A stretch of 64,000 nt of DNA from Streptomyces sp. NBC_01231 (GTDB lineage Bacteria > Actinomycetota > Actinomycetes > Streptomycetales > Streptomycetaceae). The stretch lies in NCBI GenBank assembly GCA_035999765.1, contig CP108521.1, forward strand, positions 11,098,001 through 11,162,000. Direction: 5' to 3'. The translations under genes were made by a program, and so were the position numbers. The notes below the pieces were generated by a model, which saw only the letters and a program-made list of their open reading frames with translations, searched no databases and was not told where the DNA came from. Shown here piece after piece: positions 17,025 through 25,590 of this stretch. Every line of letters begins with the position of its first letter. The first letter of the stretch is position 1.

Positions 17025-17728
17025 CGTGCGACCGCCACGGCCGTGTCCGGCTGTTCCCGGCCCGGAACGAGCAGGCCGTGCAGCATCCGGGCGGCAGCAC
17101 CGGCACCGTCCAGCACCGGCAGGCCCGTCAGGGCGGCCAAGGCTTCGCGGGCCGGAGTCAGCGAATACTGTGCCAGCAGCACCACATCGGCGTCCGCGCC
17201 TCCGGCCGCGTGCAGGGCATCGGCCAGGTGACGGGCCATGTCCTGGCCATCGCCGGTGCCTGCCTTCTCGCTCAGCGCGGTCACGATTTCCACCGGGCGG
17301 TCCGGGCGGACCGTGGGGACGAGTGCGTCGAGCTGGGCCACGGCGGCGGGAACGGCGGGGGTGGTGGAAGCGACCAGGGCGATGCGCCGGTACGGCCCGG
17401 CCAGGGCGGCCGTGAACATGGCCTCGTCGGACTTCAGGACGGGGACGTCCCACAGGGTGCGTGCGGTGTCCACCACTTCTCCGTAGGAGGAGCAGGTCAG
17501 CAGCAGACCTTGGGCGCCGCCGTCCATCACGTGCCCGATCAGTCGGAGCATCCGTCGGCGCAGGGCGTCGGTGAGTCCGCCAGCATATCGGGCGTCGTCC
17601 AGCAGACGGTCGTCCAGCACGTTCCAGACCGTGGCCTGCGGGAATTCTTGCGCGAACGCCTGCTGGGCGATGCGGGCGCCGGTGGGCACGGCATGGATCA
17701 GGGCAACCAGGGGTTGGGGTTCGATCAC
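17021..17728 (-). CDS. aspartate/glutamate racemase-family protein
   Basis: A 235-aa protein of the Asp/Glu/hydantoin racemase superfamily. Two half-domains are visible: VALIHAVPTGARIAQQAF with GLLLTCSSYGEVVDTAR (first catalytic Cys), and RIALVASTTPAVPAAVAQLD with VVLLAQYSLTPAREAL in the second half. The usual second Cys is not seen at the expected place, where Gln-Tyr-Ser occurs, so racemisation is doubtful. Decarboxylase and isomerase members of this fold exist. GTG 17728 is chosen as the family-typical start with GGAAGAGG upstream; the open frame extends further. It is the first gene of the operon, coupled by ATGA to the OtnI-like gene. The repeat operator 17865-17890 lies upstream. Confidence 0.65.
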   Translation of the reverse strand: MIEPQPLVALIHAVPTGARIAQQAFAQEFPQATVWNVLDDRLLDDARYAGGLTDALRRRMLRLIGHVMDGGAQGLLLTCSSYGEVVDTARTLWDVPVLKSDEAMFTAALAGPYRRIALVASTTPAVPAAVAQLDALVPTVRPDRPVEIVTALSEKAGTGDGQDMARHLADALHAAGGADADVVLLAQYSLTPAREALAALTGLPVLDGAGAAARMLHGLLVPGREQPDTAVAVAR

Positions 17729-17864
17729 CGGGGTTCTTACCTCTTCCGGTAGGCGGGGACCCGGCAAGGGTCCCGACCGCAGGCCTGCTCCGATCGACAG
17801 GGGACCGCGACCTGGGGTGGGGGCTGCTGCAATGAGTTGCGGTGCCGCGCCGCCACTGTAAACA

Positions 17865-17890
17865 CAACCGGTCAACCGGTCAACCGGTTG
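17865..17890. promoter_or_regulatory. AACCGGTC triple repeat, operator candidate
   Basis: CAACCGGTCAACCGGTC continues into CAACCGGTTG, that is three 8-bp tandem units, the last completing the palindrome AACCGGTT. It lies between the FadR-type gene (ends 17953) and the first operon gene (starts 17728). A related block is found upstream of the regulator gene. Confidence 0.6.
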
Positions 17891-17952
17891 CGGTCGTGGA
17901 GTGCCGCGGGGCGCCAGAGGCAATGCGACGGCCCGCGGCGCCCGGGTCCGGC

Positions 17953-18666
17953 CTACCCCTCGCGCTGTTCGAGCGCTTCCATCAGGCGGCGGGACGCACT
18001 CTCCATGTGCCGGGCCATCGCCGCCCGAGCGGCCGCAGCGTCACCGGCCGCGACCGCTTCGAAGATCGGCACGTGGTCGGCGTAGGCCACGTCGCGGGAG
18101 CGGACGGCTCCGGTGCGCTCCACCCAGCCGCGCTGGATCATCGCCCGCATGCCCTTGAGCATGTCCCGCAGCACCGCGTTGCCGGACAGTTCCCCGAGGG
18201 CCGCATGGAAGGCGGCGTCCGCCTCGGGGAACTCCTCGTCCGGGCACTGCCGCATAGCGGCCAGCCGGGCGCGCAGCAGTTCCACGCCGGCCTCGTCACG
18301 CCCTTGCGCGGCCAGGCCGGCGACGACCACTTCCAGCTCGGAGCGGGCCTGCACCATGTCCCGGGCGCCCCGCTCCCCCAGGATCAGGCCCAGCTCGAAC
18401 AGGCGGTACAGCACGTCGGAGCCGGCACCGCGGAAGTACGTTCCGCTGGACTGCCGGATCTCCAGCAGGCCGAGGAATCCCAGCGATTTGATCGCCTCCC
18501 GCACGGTGGGCCGGTTCACTCCGAGCATCTCGGTCAGCTGCCGCTCCGACGGGATCCGGTCACCGGGCTGCACCTCGCCGGACATCAGGTAGTCGATCAG
18601 TCGGCGGGACACCTCGGCAGCCAGTGGCTCCCGCGGCTCGACCGCGATCCTGGCGAGTTCGGCCAT
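17953..18666 (-). CDS. GntR/FadR-family transcriptional regulator
   Basis: A 237-aa regulator. The winged-helix domain (residues about 12-75) contains VSRRLIDYLMSGEVQPGDRI, SERQLTEMLGVNRPTVREAI and LGLLEIRQSSGTYF. A C-terminal FCD helical domain follows, with metal/effector residues in DAAFHAALGELSGNAVL and YADHVPIFEAVAAGDAAAAR. ATG 18666 is preceded by GAGG; a GTG 12 bases upstream is less likely. It sits between the catabolic operon and the transporter gene. The AACCGG-type repeats on both sides fit an autoregulated repressor responding to the acid-sugar substrate. Confidence 0.88.
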   Translation of the reverse strand: MAELARIAVEPREPLAAEVSRRLIDYLMSGEVQPGDRIPSERQLTEMLGVNRPTVREAIKSLGFLGLLEIRQSSGTYFRGAGSDVLYRLFELGLILGERGARDMVQARSELEVVVAGLAAQGRDEAGVELLRARLAAMRQCPDEEFPEADAAFHAALGELSGNAVLRDMLKGMRAMIQRGWVERTGAVRSRDVAYADHVPIFEAVAAGDAAAARAAMARHMESASRRLMEALEQREG

Positions 18667-18713
18667 CGAATTCCTCACTTCGGTATTGACGAGATGGCCG
18701 GATTCTAGTTACC

Positions 18714-18743
18714 TACCGGCAATCCGGTAAACCGGTTGTCCGG
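18714..18743. promoter_or_regulatory. ACCGG-type repeats upstream of FadR gene, operator candidate
   Basis: TACCGGCAATCCGGTAAACC followed by GGTTGTCCGG repeats the CCGGT/ACCGG half-sites seen at 17865-17890, including the central AACCGGTT-like palindrome (AAACCGGTTG). It starts 48 bases before the regulator ATG and about 320 bases before the divergent transporter start. Confidence 0.55.
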
Positions 18744-19035
18744 AAGTCCGGCGGGCCGCCCGTCTTCCTCGTATCAGGCATCCCTCTACCGGACGCCCAG
18801 CCGTGCCAGGCGCACCCCTGACTCCCCACCGGGCTGATGCCCGATACGGCCGTGCGCCCCAAAACCGCAGCACAGGAGCCGCACGTACGATGACCGATCC
18901 CGCACATAAGCCGAGAACCGCGCGTTTCACGCCGCCGGGTTCCGCCCTCAGCCCCGCGTCCTGAATCCTCGCGCCGCCTCATGCCGTCAAGGGTCCGACG
19001 ACGGCTGAACGTCCCGCCCCGAACAAGGAGCAACG

Positions 19036-20331
19036 ATGCTCGCCGTCCTCGGCTTCGCCACACTGGGCAGCTTCATGCTGCTCGTCATGCGGAAGCACCT
19101 CTCCGCCTTCACCGCCATCATGCTCACGCCGATAGCCGCCGCCCTGATCGCGGGCAGGGGTGCCAAGCTCGGCGACATGATCATGAACGGCCTGGACACC
19201 GTCGCACCCACCGCGGCGCTACTGCTGTTTGCCGTCCTGTACTTCGGCCTGATGATGGAGGTCAAGCTCTTCGAGCCGATCGTCCAGGCCATCATCCGCG
19301 CCACCAAAGGCGACCCGGTCCGCATCGTCGTCGGCACCGCCGTGCTGTCCCTGTGCGTCGCCCTGGACGGAGACGGCACCACCAGCTACATGATCATCTG
19401 CTCGGCATTCCTGCCGATCTACCGACGCCTGGGCATCAACCCGCTCATCCTCGCCACCCTCGCCGCGATGGCGCTGGGCACCATCTCCGGCACCACCCCC
19501 TGGGGCGGGGCCGCCACCCGCGGCATCAGTGTCCTGCACCTGAGCGCCACAGAGTATTTCGTCCACATGATCGGCCCCATGGCCCTGACCAGCCTGGCCA
19601 TCATCGCCGTCGCCTACTGGCTCGGCCTGCGTGAACGCAGCAAGCTCGACCCCGAGAAGCTCAACTCCTACAAGCTGGAGATCGCTTCCGGTAAGGCCTT
19701 CGAACCGATCAACGCCGACTGGCGCATGTGGTTCAACGCCGCCCTCACTGTGCTGCTGATGGTGCTCCTCATCCTTGAGGTCGCCGATCTCCTAGTGCTG
19801 TTCATGGTCGCGTTCGTCATCGCCCTGCTCGTCAACATCCGCAAGATCGGAGACCAGCAGGACCTGATCAAGCGGCAGGCCGCCAACGCCGTCCCCGTGA
19901 TGATCCTGGTCCTGGCCGCCGGCGTGTTCACGGGCATCATGACCGACGCGGGCATGATCAAGGCCATGGCCAACGCGGCTCTTTCCATCGTCCCCGAGGG
20001 CTGGGGCAACATCATCCCGCTGTTCACCGCGGTCCTCGCCCTGCCACTCGGCTTCTTCATGTCCAACGACGCCTACTGGTTCGGCGTCGTCCCCGTGCTC
20101 GCCGAATCCGCCGGGCATTACGGGATCCCCGCCAACGAGATCGCCCGCGCGGGTGCCATCGGTCAGATCCTGCACATGATGGGCCCCACCTCAGCCCCCC
20201 TGTGGGTCCTCCTCGGACTGGTCAAGGCCGAACTCGGCGACTTCCAAAGGCATGCTCTGCGCTGGGGCATCCTCGTCTCCATCGCCTACATCGCCTTCGC
20301 CGTCCTTACCGGCGCCATCAGCGTCACCTGA
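19036..20331 (+). CDS. CitMHS-family citrate/metal symporter-like transporter
   Basis: A 431-aa integral membrane protein with about 11-12 hydrophobic segments. Family features are LSLCVALDGDGTTSYMIICS, LGTISGTTPWGGAATRG, the mid-loop KLNSYKLEIASGKA and LPLGFFMSNDAYWFGVVPVL. CitMHS proteins import citrate or related carboxylates as metal complexes with protons. AAGGAG lies just before the ATG. It is divergent from the FadR regulator and acid-sugar operon, so it is the likely uptake system for their substrate. A transporter for di- or tricarboxylates suggests the substrate carries more than one carboxylate. A 330-base leader with no gene precedes it. Confidence 0.88.
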   Translation: MLAVLGFATLGSFMLLVMRKHLSAFTAIMLTPIAAALIAGRGAKLGDMIMNGLDTVAPTAALLLFAVLYFGLMMEVKLFEPIVQAIIRATKGDPVRIVVGTAVLSLCVALDGDGTTSYMIICSAFLPIYRRLGINPLILATLAAMALGTISGTTPWGGAATRGISVLHLSATEYFVHMIGPMALTSLAIIAVAYWLGLRERSKLDPEKLNSYKLEIASGKAFEPINADWRMWFNAALTVLLMVLLILEVADLLVLFMVAFVIALLVNIRKIGDQQDLIKRQAANAVPVMILVLAAGVFTGIMTDAGMIKAMANAALSIVPEGWGNIIPLFTAVLALPLGFFMSNDAYWFGVVPVLAESAGHYGIPANEIARAGAIGQILHMMGPTSAPLWVLLGLVKAELGDFQRHALRWGILVSIAYIAFAVLTGAISVT

Positions 20332-20350
20332 GCGCCGCCTGCTCCCGCTT

Positions 20351-20398
20351 TGCCCCTCTGCCCGGCCGACTGCACCCAGCCGGCCGGGCAGAGGGGCA
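20351..20398. terminator. 18-bp stem-loop terminator
   Basis: TGCCCCTCTGCCCGGCCG (20351-20368) pairs with CGGCCGGGCAGAGGGGCA (20381-20398) around a 12-base loop. It starts 19 bases after the transporter stop. Confidence 0.85.
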
Positions 20399-20886
20399 TA
20401 GGTCCCTCTACAGATTGTTGGTTGCTGGGGCTTGGATGCCGGCGGCAAGCGCAGATACGCCCCCATCTCTCAGAGGGGACGAGGCGAGGGCGGGCAGGCT
20501 GATGCGCACCTGCGGCGTGAGCAACTCGGGCCGTCGCCAGGCCGACCACAGTACGCCGCCCAGTCCGACGAGCACCACGGTCAGGGTCTGCCAGACGGGG
20601 CCAGCCGGCGGGCAGGACGCTCGTCCCGTCGGAGCCCGCCGAGAGCACAACGTCGACGACGGCCGCGGCGAGCCGGAGACCGAGGGCAAGACCATGGGCG
20701 CAGCCCTCCGGGCGGACACAGGCTTCATACCGATCACCGTGGGACGGACCCCGGCAGCGAAATTAGCCGAAAGGCCGAGGCACCCGGCCGTTGCGGCCCG
20801 CGATCCTGACCGTTCGGCCGAGGCGCGCGCCCGGGCCCGCGGGCGAGGGTGGAGCCCATCCTCACCTCGGACACCAGGAGCCCGCG
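20399..20886. other. stretch with one doubtful small membrane frame
   Basis: A minus-strand frame at 20408-20737 contains one hydrophobic segment (WQTLTVVLVGLGGVLWSAWR) but has no ribosome site or recognised family. It may be a fragment. Nothing else is visible; the promoter of the DUF4333 gene should lie near 20830-20870. Confidence 0.25.
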
Positions 20887-21291
20887 ATGCAGCGCAACAA
20901 GTTCCTCATCGGCGTCGGCGGCGGCGTGACAGCCGTCGTCGCGCTCGGCGGCCTCGGCACGCATCTGCTCGCCGGCACCGAGTCGACTACCGGGCTGGAT
21001 GACCACACCACGGCATCGGTGGACGGCCACCGGGCGCTCGCGGCGAACATCGTCGCGGGCCGCACCGAGAGCAAGTACCACCCGCTGCCCTGGGTCGGCG
21101 ACAAGCTCTCCAACGTCACCTGCCCGACCGGCCTCAAGGCCACCACCGGAGCCACCCTCACCTGCACCGGCAAGAAGAGCGACGGTGCGACCGTCAAGAT
21201 CCCCCGTGTGAGCTCGACGGCACGACGAGGCCGACGCCAAGAGCGTCATTTGGAAGTGAGAGTGCTGAGAAGGACCCACAACACACCATGA
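20887..21291 (+). CDS. DUF4333-like membrane-anchored protein, C-terminus frameshifted
   Basis: ATG 20887 follows AGGAG. One N-terminal hydrophobic helix (KFLIGVGGGVTAVVALGGLG) anchors the protein outside the membrane. The DUF4333 core follows with its two conserved Cys: LSNVTCPTGLKATTGATLTC. The family normally ends with a short V-x-W-K strand. Here that ending (AKSVIWK, stop at 21257-21259) is in another frame, while the open frame goes on as Arg-rich non-family sequence. A small indel near 21205-21230 is therefore likely. Function of the domain is unknown; it is common in mycobacterial and Streptomyces secreted proteins. Confidence 0.55.
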   Translation: MQRNKFLIGVGGGVTAVVALGGLGTHLLAGTESTTGLDDHTTASVDGHRALAANIVAGRTESKYHPLPWVGDKLSNVTCPTGLKATTGATLTCTGKKSDGATVKIPRVSSTARRGRRQERHLEVRVLRRTHNTP

Positions 21292-21753
21292 GCACCGTCC
21301 TGGCCGGACACGACCTCGTCAAGTTCCTTGCGATCTTTCATCGGGACTGGTCACGAGGTGAAGGCGACCGGGAAGCAGCATCGGTGCTGTGGCTGTCCCG
21401 TTGGGATTCCGGCTGCTCTTTACTCCCACACGCAGGACTCGGCTGACCCGTACAGCCCTGCTGGATCCGTCGTCGTCACGCGTGTTTGTCGCCGGGGCGG
21501 CCGTTCATCTGAAAGCGGCCGCACGCTGGTCGAGCCTGTGCAACGCGATTTACCTCCACTGAAGGTCCTCCCGCTCGAGCGACATCCCGCGCAGCAAGGT
21601 GAGGTAGGGGCCGATGCGTTCGGCATCGGCGAAGTAGACCTACTCGGAACGCCCGTCGACCTTGACCACCGTGCAAGCACTGAGCGGTGCCCTCGTCGCG
21701 GAGACTGGTTGGAGGGCGGGCGGCAACACCGTAGATGTCCCCGAGAGTTCGGC
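21292..21753. other. stretch without a supported gene
   Basis: A minus-strand segment near 21600-21720 reads VYFADAERIGPYLTLLRGMS flanked by stops. It looks like a piece of a coding region, but the family is not recognised. Confidence 0.25.
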
Positions 21754-23703
21754 CTACTGCGTGGGCAGGTGGCGCTGCAGCCAGATGAGGATCCGGCAGA
21801 GGTAGTCGGTGGTTTCGGGAAAGCCCCGTACTCCGTGGCCCTGGGCGGGATAGAGAACCGGTTCGGTCTCGACACCGTTGCGCAACAGTGCCTGGTGTGC
21901 TTCGACGGCCTGCTGCGCTGGGGTGCATTTGTCGCGCAGGCCCGCGGTCACCAGGGTCGGAGTGCGACTCTGTCCCATTCTGTACAGCGGACTCTGGTGA
22001 AAATAGGCGCTGTTCAGGGTGTGGGGGCTGTCCTGCAGGAAGAGTTCGTCGAACCGGGGGATGTTGGAGGTGTAGTGCTGGCTGATCCAGTCACTCACCG
22101 GGGACACCGCGATCGCCGCTGCGAAGCGTGAGTCTATTGCGGGCAGGACCAGGCTCATCACGGCGCCGTAGCTGGTGCCGATCACGGCGACCCGCGCGGG
22201 GTCCACCACGCCTTGGTCGACGAGATGGTCGACGCCGCTTAGTAGATCCTCTGCCGGTGCGCCGAACATGTCACCGAGCACGGAGCGCGTGAACCCCTCT
22301 CCACGGCCATGGCTGCCACGCGGGTTCGGATGCAGTACGGCGTACCCCTCCGACGCCAGCAGCGGTGCGAGCGGATAGCGGTCCGACGTGGCGATGCCCC
22401 AACGGTTGCGCCACGCCGACACGGGGCCGCCGTGGACGTTCACGACCAGAGGATGGGGCGGCGGGCTGTCGGGAACGACCAGCAGGCCCTGGATCTCCTG
22501 CCCGTCGGAGGACGGCCACGAAAGCTCCTCCACCTTTCCGGCCCGGTCCTGCACGAACACCGTTCCACCGTGTGCCGGGTCGAACACGGTACGGATCCCC
22601 GCGTCGTCGACGGTGACGAGGCGCGGCCAAGTCTTGTACGACTCGAGGAAGCCATGGAACCGGCCCGATGTATCGGTACGGATCTGCGGGGTCCGGCCGT
22701 GGAAAGTCTGGGGCGTCGACCAGACCTCGGTGACCGTGGCTTTCCCGGAATCTGCTTGCCCGATCGCCGTCGCTAGTCCCCGCAGTCCCGCATAGCCGAG
22801 TTGCCCCTCTGCTGTGGAGTGCAACGCCGACACATCCACGCCTTGCGTGTGGAGATGGACCGCGATTCCTTCCGGATCCAGGAGCACCACACCTCCAGCC
22901 ACGACTCCGCGGTCGCTGCAGGTCGCCTCGATCACCGCGCTCCGGCCGCCGACCCAGGCCGGCGCGGCCAGCTGGCGGCCGGCCTGTGGGAGGTAGAGGC
23001 AGGTGGCTGTCGCCGACTGCAGATCGACAAGAGCCAGCTGCGGGTCGTACCAGCCGGACTCACCGGGCTGTTCGGAGCAGATGGCCAGAGCGGAGTCCGA
23101 ACCGGCCCAGCACATCTCCCAGACGTTGAGACCGGCCGGAGTGACGTTGCGCACGGCACCACTGTGCCGGTCCACGAGGTAGCACTGGCGGAGCTGTTCC
23201 GGCTCGGAGGTGAAGACGAGCGGCTCCCAGTGTGACGGCTCGGCAAACACACGTTCCGCCAGGTCATAGCGCGCGCCCTGCCCAGCGGCCAGGACGGCCA
23301 GCACGCGTCGGCCGTCCGCTGAGACGCGAATTTGCTCGACGAGCCCGGGCAGGGTCGGCCCTTGGGTTCTGGTCTGCACGGCGAGGTCGAACCAGCTGAT
23401 GCTGCCCTGGGAAGCGAAGGCGACGACACCAGGACCACACGACACAAGGTCGGCCTGCACCTCAAGCTGCTGGCAGTCACCGCTGTCGGTGGCGATCACG
23501 CACAGAACGTTGAGGCTTCGCTGGTCCAGACTGGAGAACACAGTGCCAACCGCTGCCACGTGGAGGCCGTCGGGAGTCACGTCCCACTGGTCGAAACGGG
23601 TGGCACGGCCGTAACCAGGTCGCTCGGCGCCCTCCAGCCAGGCCACCACCCGGTCACGGACCGCTTGCGGCGCCTTGTCACTGGAGTTTTTCCTGGTCAC
23701 CAC
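21754..23703 (-). CDS. S9-family prolyl oligopeptidase / acylaminoacyl-peptidase-like
   Basis: A 649-aa serine peptidase with an N-terminal beta-propeller of about 380 residues and a C-terminal alpha/beta hydrolase domain. In that domain LVVNVHGGPVSAWRNRWG is the oxyanion region and VIGTSYGAVMSL holds the nucleophile Ser. TAGLRDKCTPAQQAVE holds the Asp and YPAQGHGVRGF the His. The architecture and length match S9C peptidases that remove N-terminal residues from short peptides in the cytoplasm; no signal peptide is seen. It is a single gene with no operon partner. Two adjacent GTG codons (23703, 23700) can start it and the ribosome site is weak. Confidence 0.9.
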   Translation of the reverse strand: MVTRKNSSDKAPQAVRDRVVAWLEGAERPGYGRATRFDQWDVTPDGLHVAAVGTVFSSLDQRSLNVLCVIATDSGDCQQLEVQADLVSCGPGVVAFASQGSISWFDLAVQTRTQGPTLPGLVEQIRVSADGRRVLAVLAAGQGARYDLAERVFAEPSHWEPLVFTSEPEQLRQCYLVDRHSGAVRNVTPAGLNVWEMCWAGSDSALAICSEQPGESGWYDPQLALVDLQSATATCLYLPQAGRQLAAPAWVGGRSAVIEATCSDRGVVAGGVVLLDPEGIAVHLHTQGVDVSALHSTAEGQLGYAGLRGLATAIGQADSGKATVTEVWSTPQTFHGRTPQIRTDTSGRFHGFLESYKTWPRLVTVDDAGIRTVFDPAHGGTVFVQDRAGKVEELSWPSSDGQEIQGLLVVPDSPPPHPLVVNVHGGPVSAWRNRWGIATSDRYPLAPLLASEGYAVLHPNPRGSHGRGEGFTRSVLGDMFGAPAEDLLSGVDHLVDQGVVDPARVAVIGTSYGAVMSLVLPAIDSRFAAAIAVSPVSDWISQHYTSNIPRFDELFLQDSPHTLNSAYFHQSPLYRMGQSRTPTLVTAGLRDKCTPAQQAVEAHQALLRNGVETEPVLYPAQGHGVRGFPETTDYLCRILIWLQRHLPTQ

Positions 23704-24130
23704 TTCAGCATGTCACAGGTGAGATTTGAAACTTGCTGTGCTCTTCAGCGGAAGGCGAACGGCCCTTGGGCGGGCCGTCACCCATCTCCGGCCGATGGCT
23801 TAGACGTCCGGACCCAGAACGTGGCCCGCCTCTCACCGTTCGTCCGCCACACGTCAACATGCATGGCCTGTACTCGTTCCCGCGCCCCGACTGCATGGCG
23901 GGCTTCGCCCGCTGCACGACAACGACGCCACCGACGACGAGTGATGCCGTACGGCACCATCGGCTTGTCGTCGTCGCCCCTCTCCTTGACCAAGACGTCC
24001 GAACTGGTGAGAGCTGGAGCGGGTCCCGGGAGCCGCCTCACCCAGCCTGGCCGTGACGGCTTCGCAGACCCGCTCAGTGCCCCGACGACGGGCCCGGTAC
24101 GCCTTCTGCTGGCAGGCGGGCTTGCGGAAT
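23704..24130. other. stretch between S9 gene and IS element
   Basis: No recognisable gene. A long minus-strand frame rich in Arg and Pro crosses it but shows no family features. The S9 promoter should lie near 23720-23780. Confidence 0.3.
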
Positions 24131-24153
24131 TACCGGTAGTTCGTTGCATCCGG
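24131..24153 (+). repeat. left terminal inverted repeat of IS701-like element
   Basis: TACCGGTAGTTCGTT, two bases (GC), then ATCCGG. It matches the reverse complement of 25568-25590 except for those two bases. Confidence 0.85.
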
Positions 24154-24230
24154 CGGGTTTGCGGGTTGACGGCAGGTCGGATTGGCCGGCGGCCGGTGGT
24201 AAGAGTCAACTGCTCTGTTGAAGGCTGGAG

Positions 24231-25565
24231 ATGACCGCTCGTCGTCCGTGTCCGCCTGTGTCGGGGCCGTTGGAGGAGTGCGCGGCCCGGTTCGACGATC
24301 TCTTCTTCAGCCTGGCTCAGCGGCGGGGTTGTCGTCAGTATCTGACCGGGTTGCTGGCGCCGGGGGAGCGGAACAAGACGATCACCTGCCTGGCCGGGCC
24401 GGAGCCCGTCACCGGCGCGGGGAGGCCGGGGATGCAGCGGCTGCCGTTCTTTCTGTCCCAGTCCCCCTGGGAGGCCGAGCAGGTCAACAACCGGCGGCTT
24501 GAACTGCTGGCGCGAGCAGTCGGCGACGGCTCCGCACGACGGCGGGGTCATCGTGATCGACGACTCCGGTGACCGCAAGGACGGCGCGGCCACCGCCAAC
24601 GTGGGCCGGCAGTGGCTGGGGCGACTGGGCAAGACCGACAACGGCATCGTCACGGTGACCATGGTGTGGACCGACGGCCGCGTGTACTACCCACTGCACG
24701 CCACTCCCTTATACCCCCACCCATCACTTCGCCCGCGCCCGGTCGGACCCGGCTTTCCGCACGAAACCGCAGTTGGTCGCTGCCCTCGCGGCCCGCGGGA
24801 AGGAGGCGGGCTTTTCCTGCCGGGCGGTGGTCGCCGACTGCGCCTACTCCGTCAGCGACGACTGGTACCTCGCAGCGCGAGGCCGGCCCGGCCTACGTGG
24901 TCGTGCTCAAGCCGCACCGCGGCACCTGGGCCCCGGCCGACCAGCCGCACACCCTCACCGCGATGGACACACCGAGACCTGGTGGGCCGGTGATGCTGGC
25001 CAGGGTGGTTACGGCCCCGACTCGTCCTGCCGATTGGCCGTGGCCACCACCGACCCGGCCGCCCTGCTGGAGAAGGCCACTTGGTACCTGGCCACCAACC
25101 TGCCCACCCCGACGCACCCCACGTCACCACCTGTCCGCACCCGCCGGCCGACCTGGCCGAGATCGTCCACCTCCTGGCCTGCGGCCGTGGATCGAGCAGA
25201 GCTGCAAGCACGTCAAGGATGAATTTCGGCTGGGCCGACTTCCAAGTCCGCTCCGGCGCCGACCACCACCAGACCTTGATCAACTACGCCTTTTCCTTCC
25301 GCTGGGACCAGTGGTTCACCCCACCCGGACCCCTGGATGCCAGCGCGCCAGCCCTCGCCCCGAAGAGGGGCCGCAGAGAGGGCCGGTCCCATCCCACTAG
25401 CCCCAACAGCCCTGCTGGCCCAGGGCCTTACGGGCCGTCTGTTCCTGGCTCACCCCCGCCGTCACTCTCAACCACTGGTGGCGGGCCTGGATGGACACAG
25501 ACCCACCCTCCGAGCTCCAGACCTTGATCGACGCGGTCATCACCGGACATGGTGTTGACCTCTAG
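24231..25565 (+). pseudogene. IS701-family transposase, multiply frameshifted
   Basis: Segments in all three frames reconstruct one transposase: FDDLFFSLAQRRGCRQYLTG, IVIDDSGDRKDGAATANVGR, CRAVVADCAYSVSDDWYLA, RDGHTETWWAGDAGQGGYGP, LRPWIEQSCKHVKDEF and NFGWADFQVRSG, ending at TAG 25563. The DDS and other acidic motifs are of IS701 type. About 25 residues before RDGHTETWW are deleted and at least five frame changes exist. It is not functional. Confidence 0.85.
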
Positions 25566-25567
25566 CC

Positions 25568-25590
25568 CCGGATTTAACGAACTACCGGTA
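25568..25590 (-). repeat. right terminal inverted repeat of IS701-like element
   Basis: Read on the minus strand this is TACCGGTAGTTCGTT, AA, ATCCGG. Its first bases (TAC CGG TAG on the minus strand) form the last two codons and the stop of the M20 peptidase gene. Confidence 0.85.

Larger units (their letters stand above)
24131..25590 (+). mobile_element. IS701-like insertion sequence, 1.46 kb, inactive
   Basis: The ends carry matching inverted repeats (21 of 23 bases) enclosing a decayed IS701-type transposase. Size and gene position are normal for the family. No target duplication of the usual four bases is visible beside the repeats. The right end overlaps the 3' end of the M20 peptidase gene. 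Confidence 0.8.
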
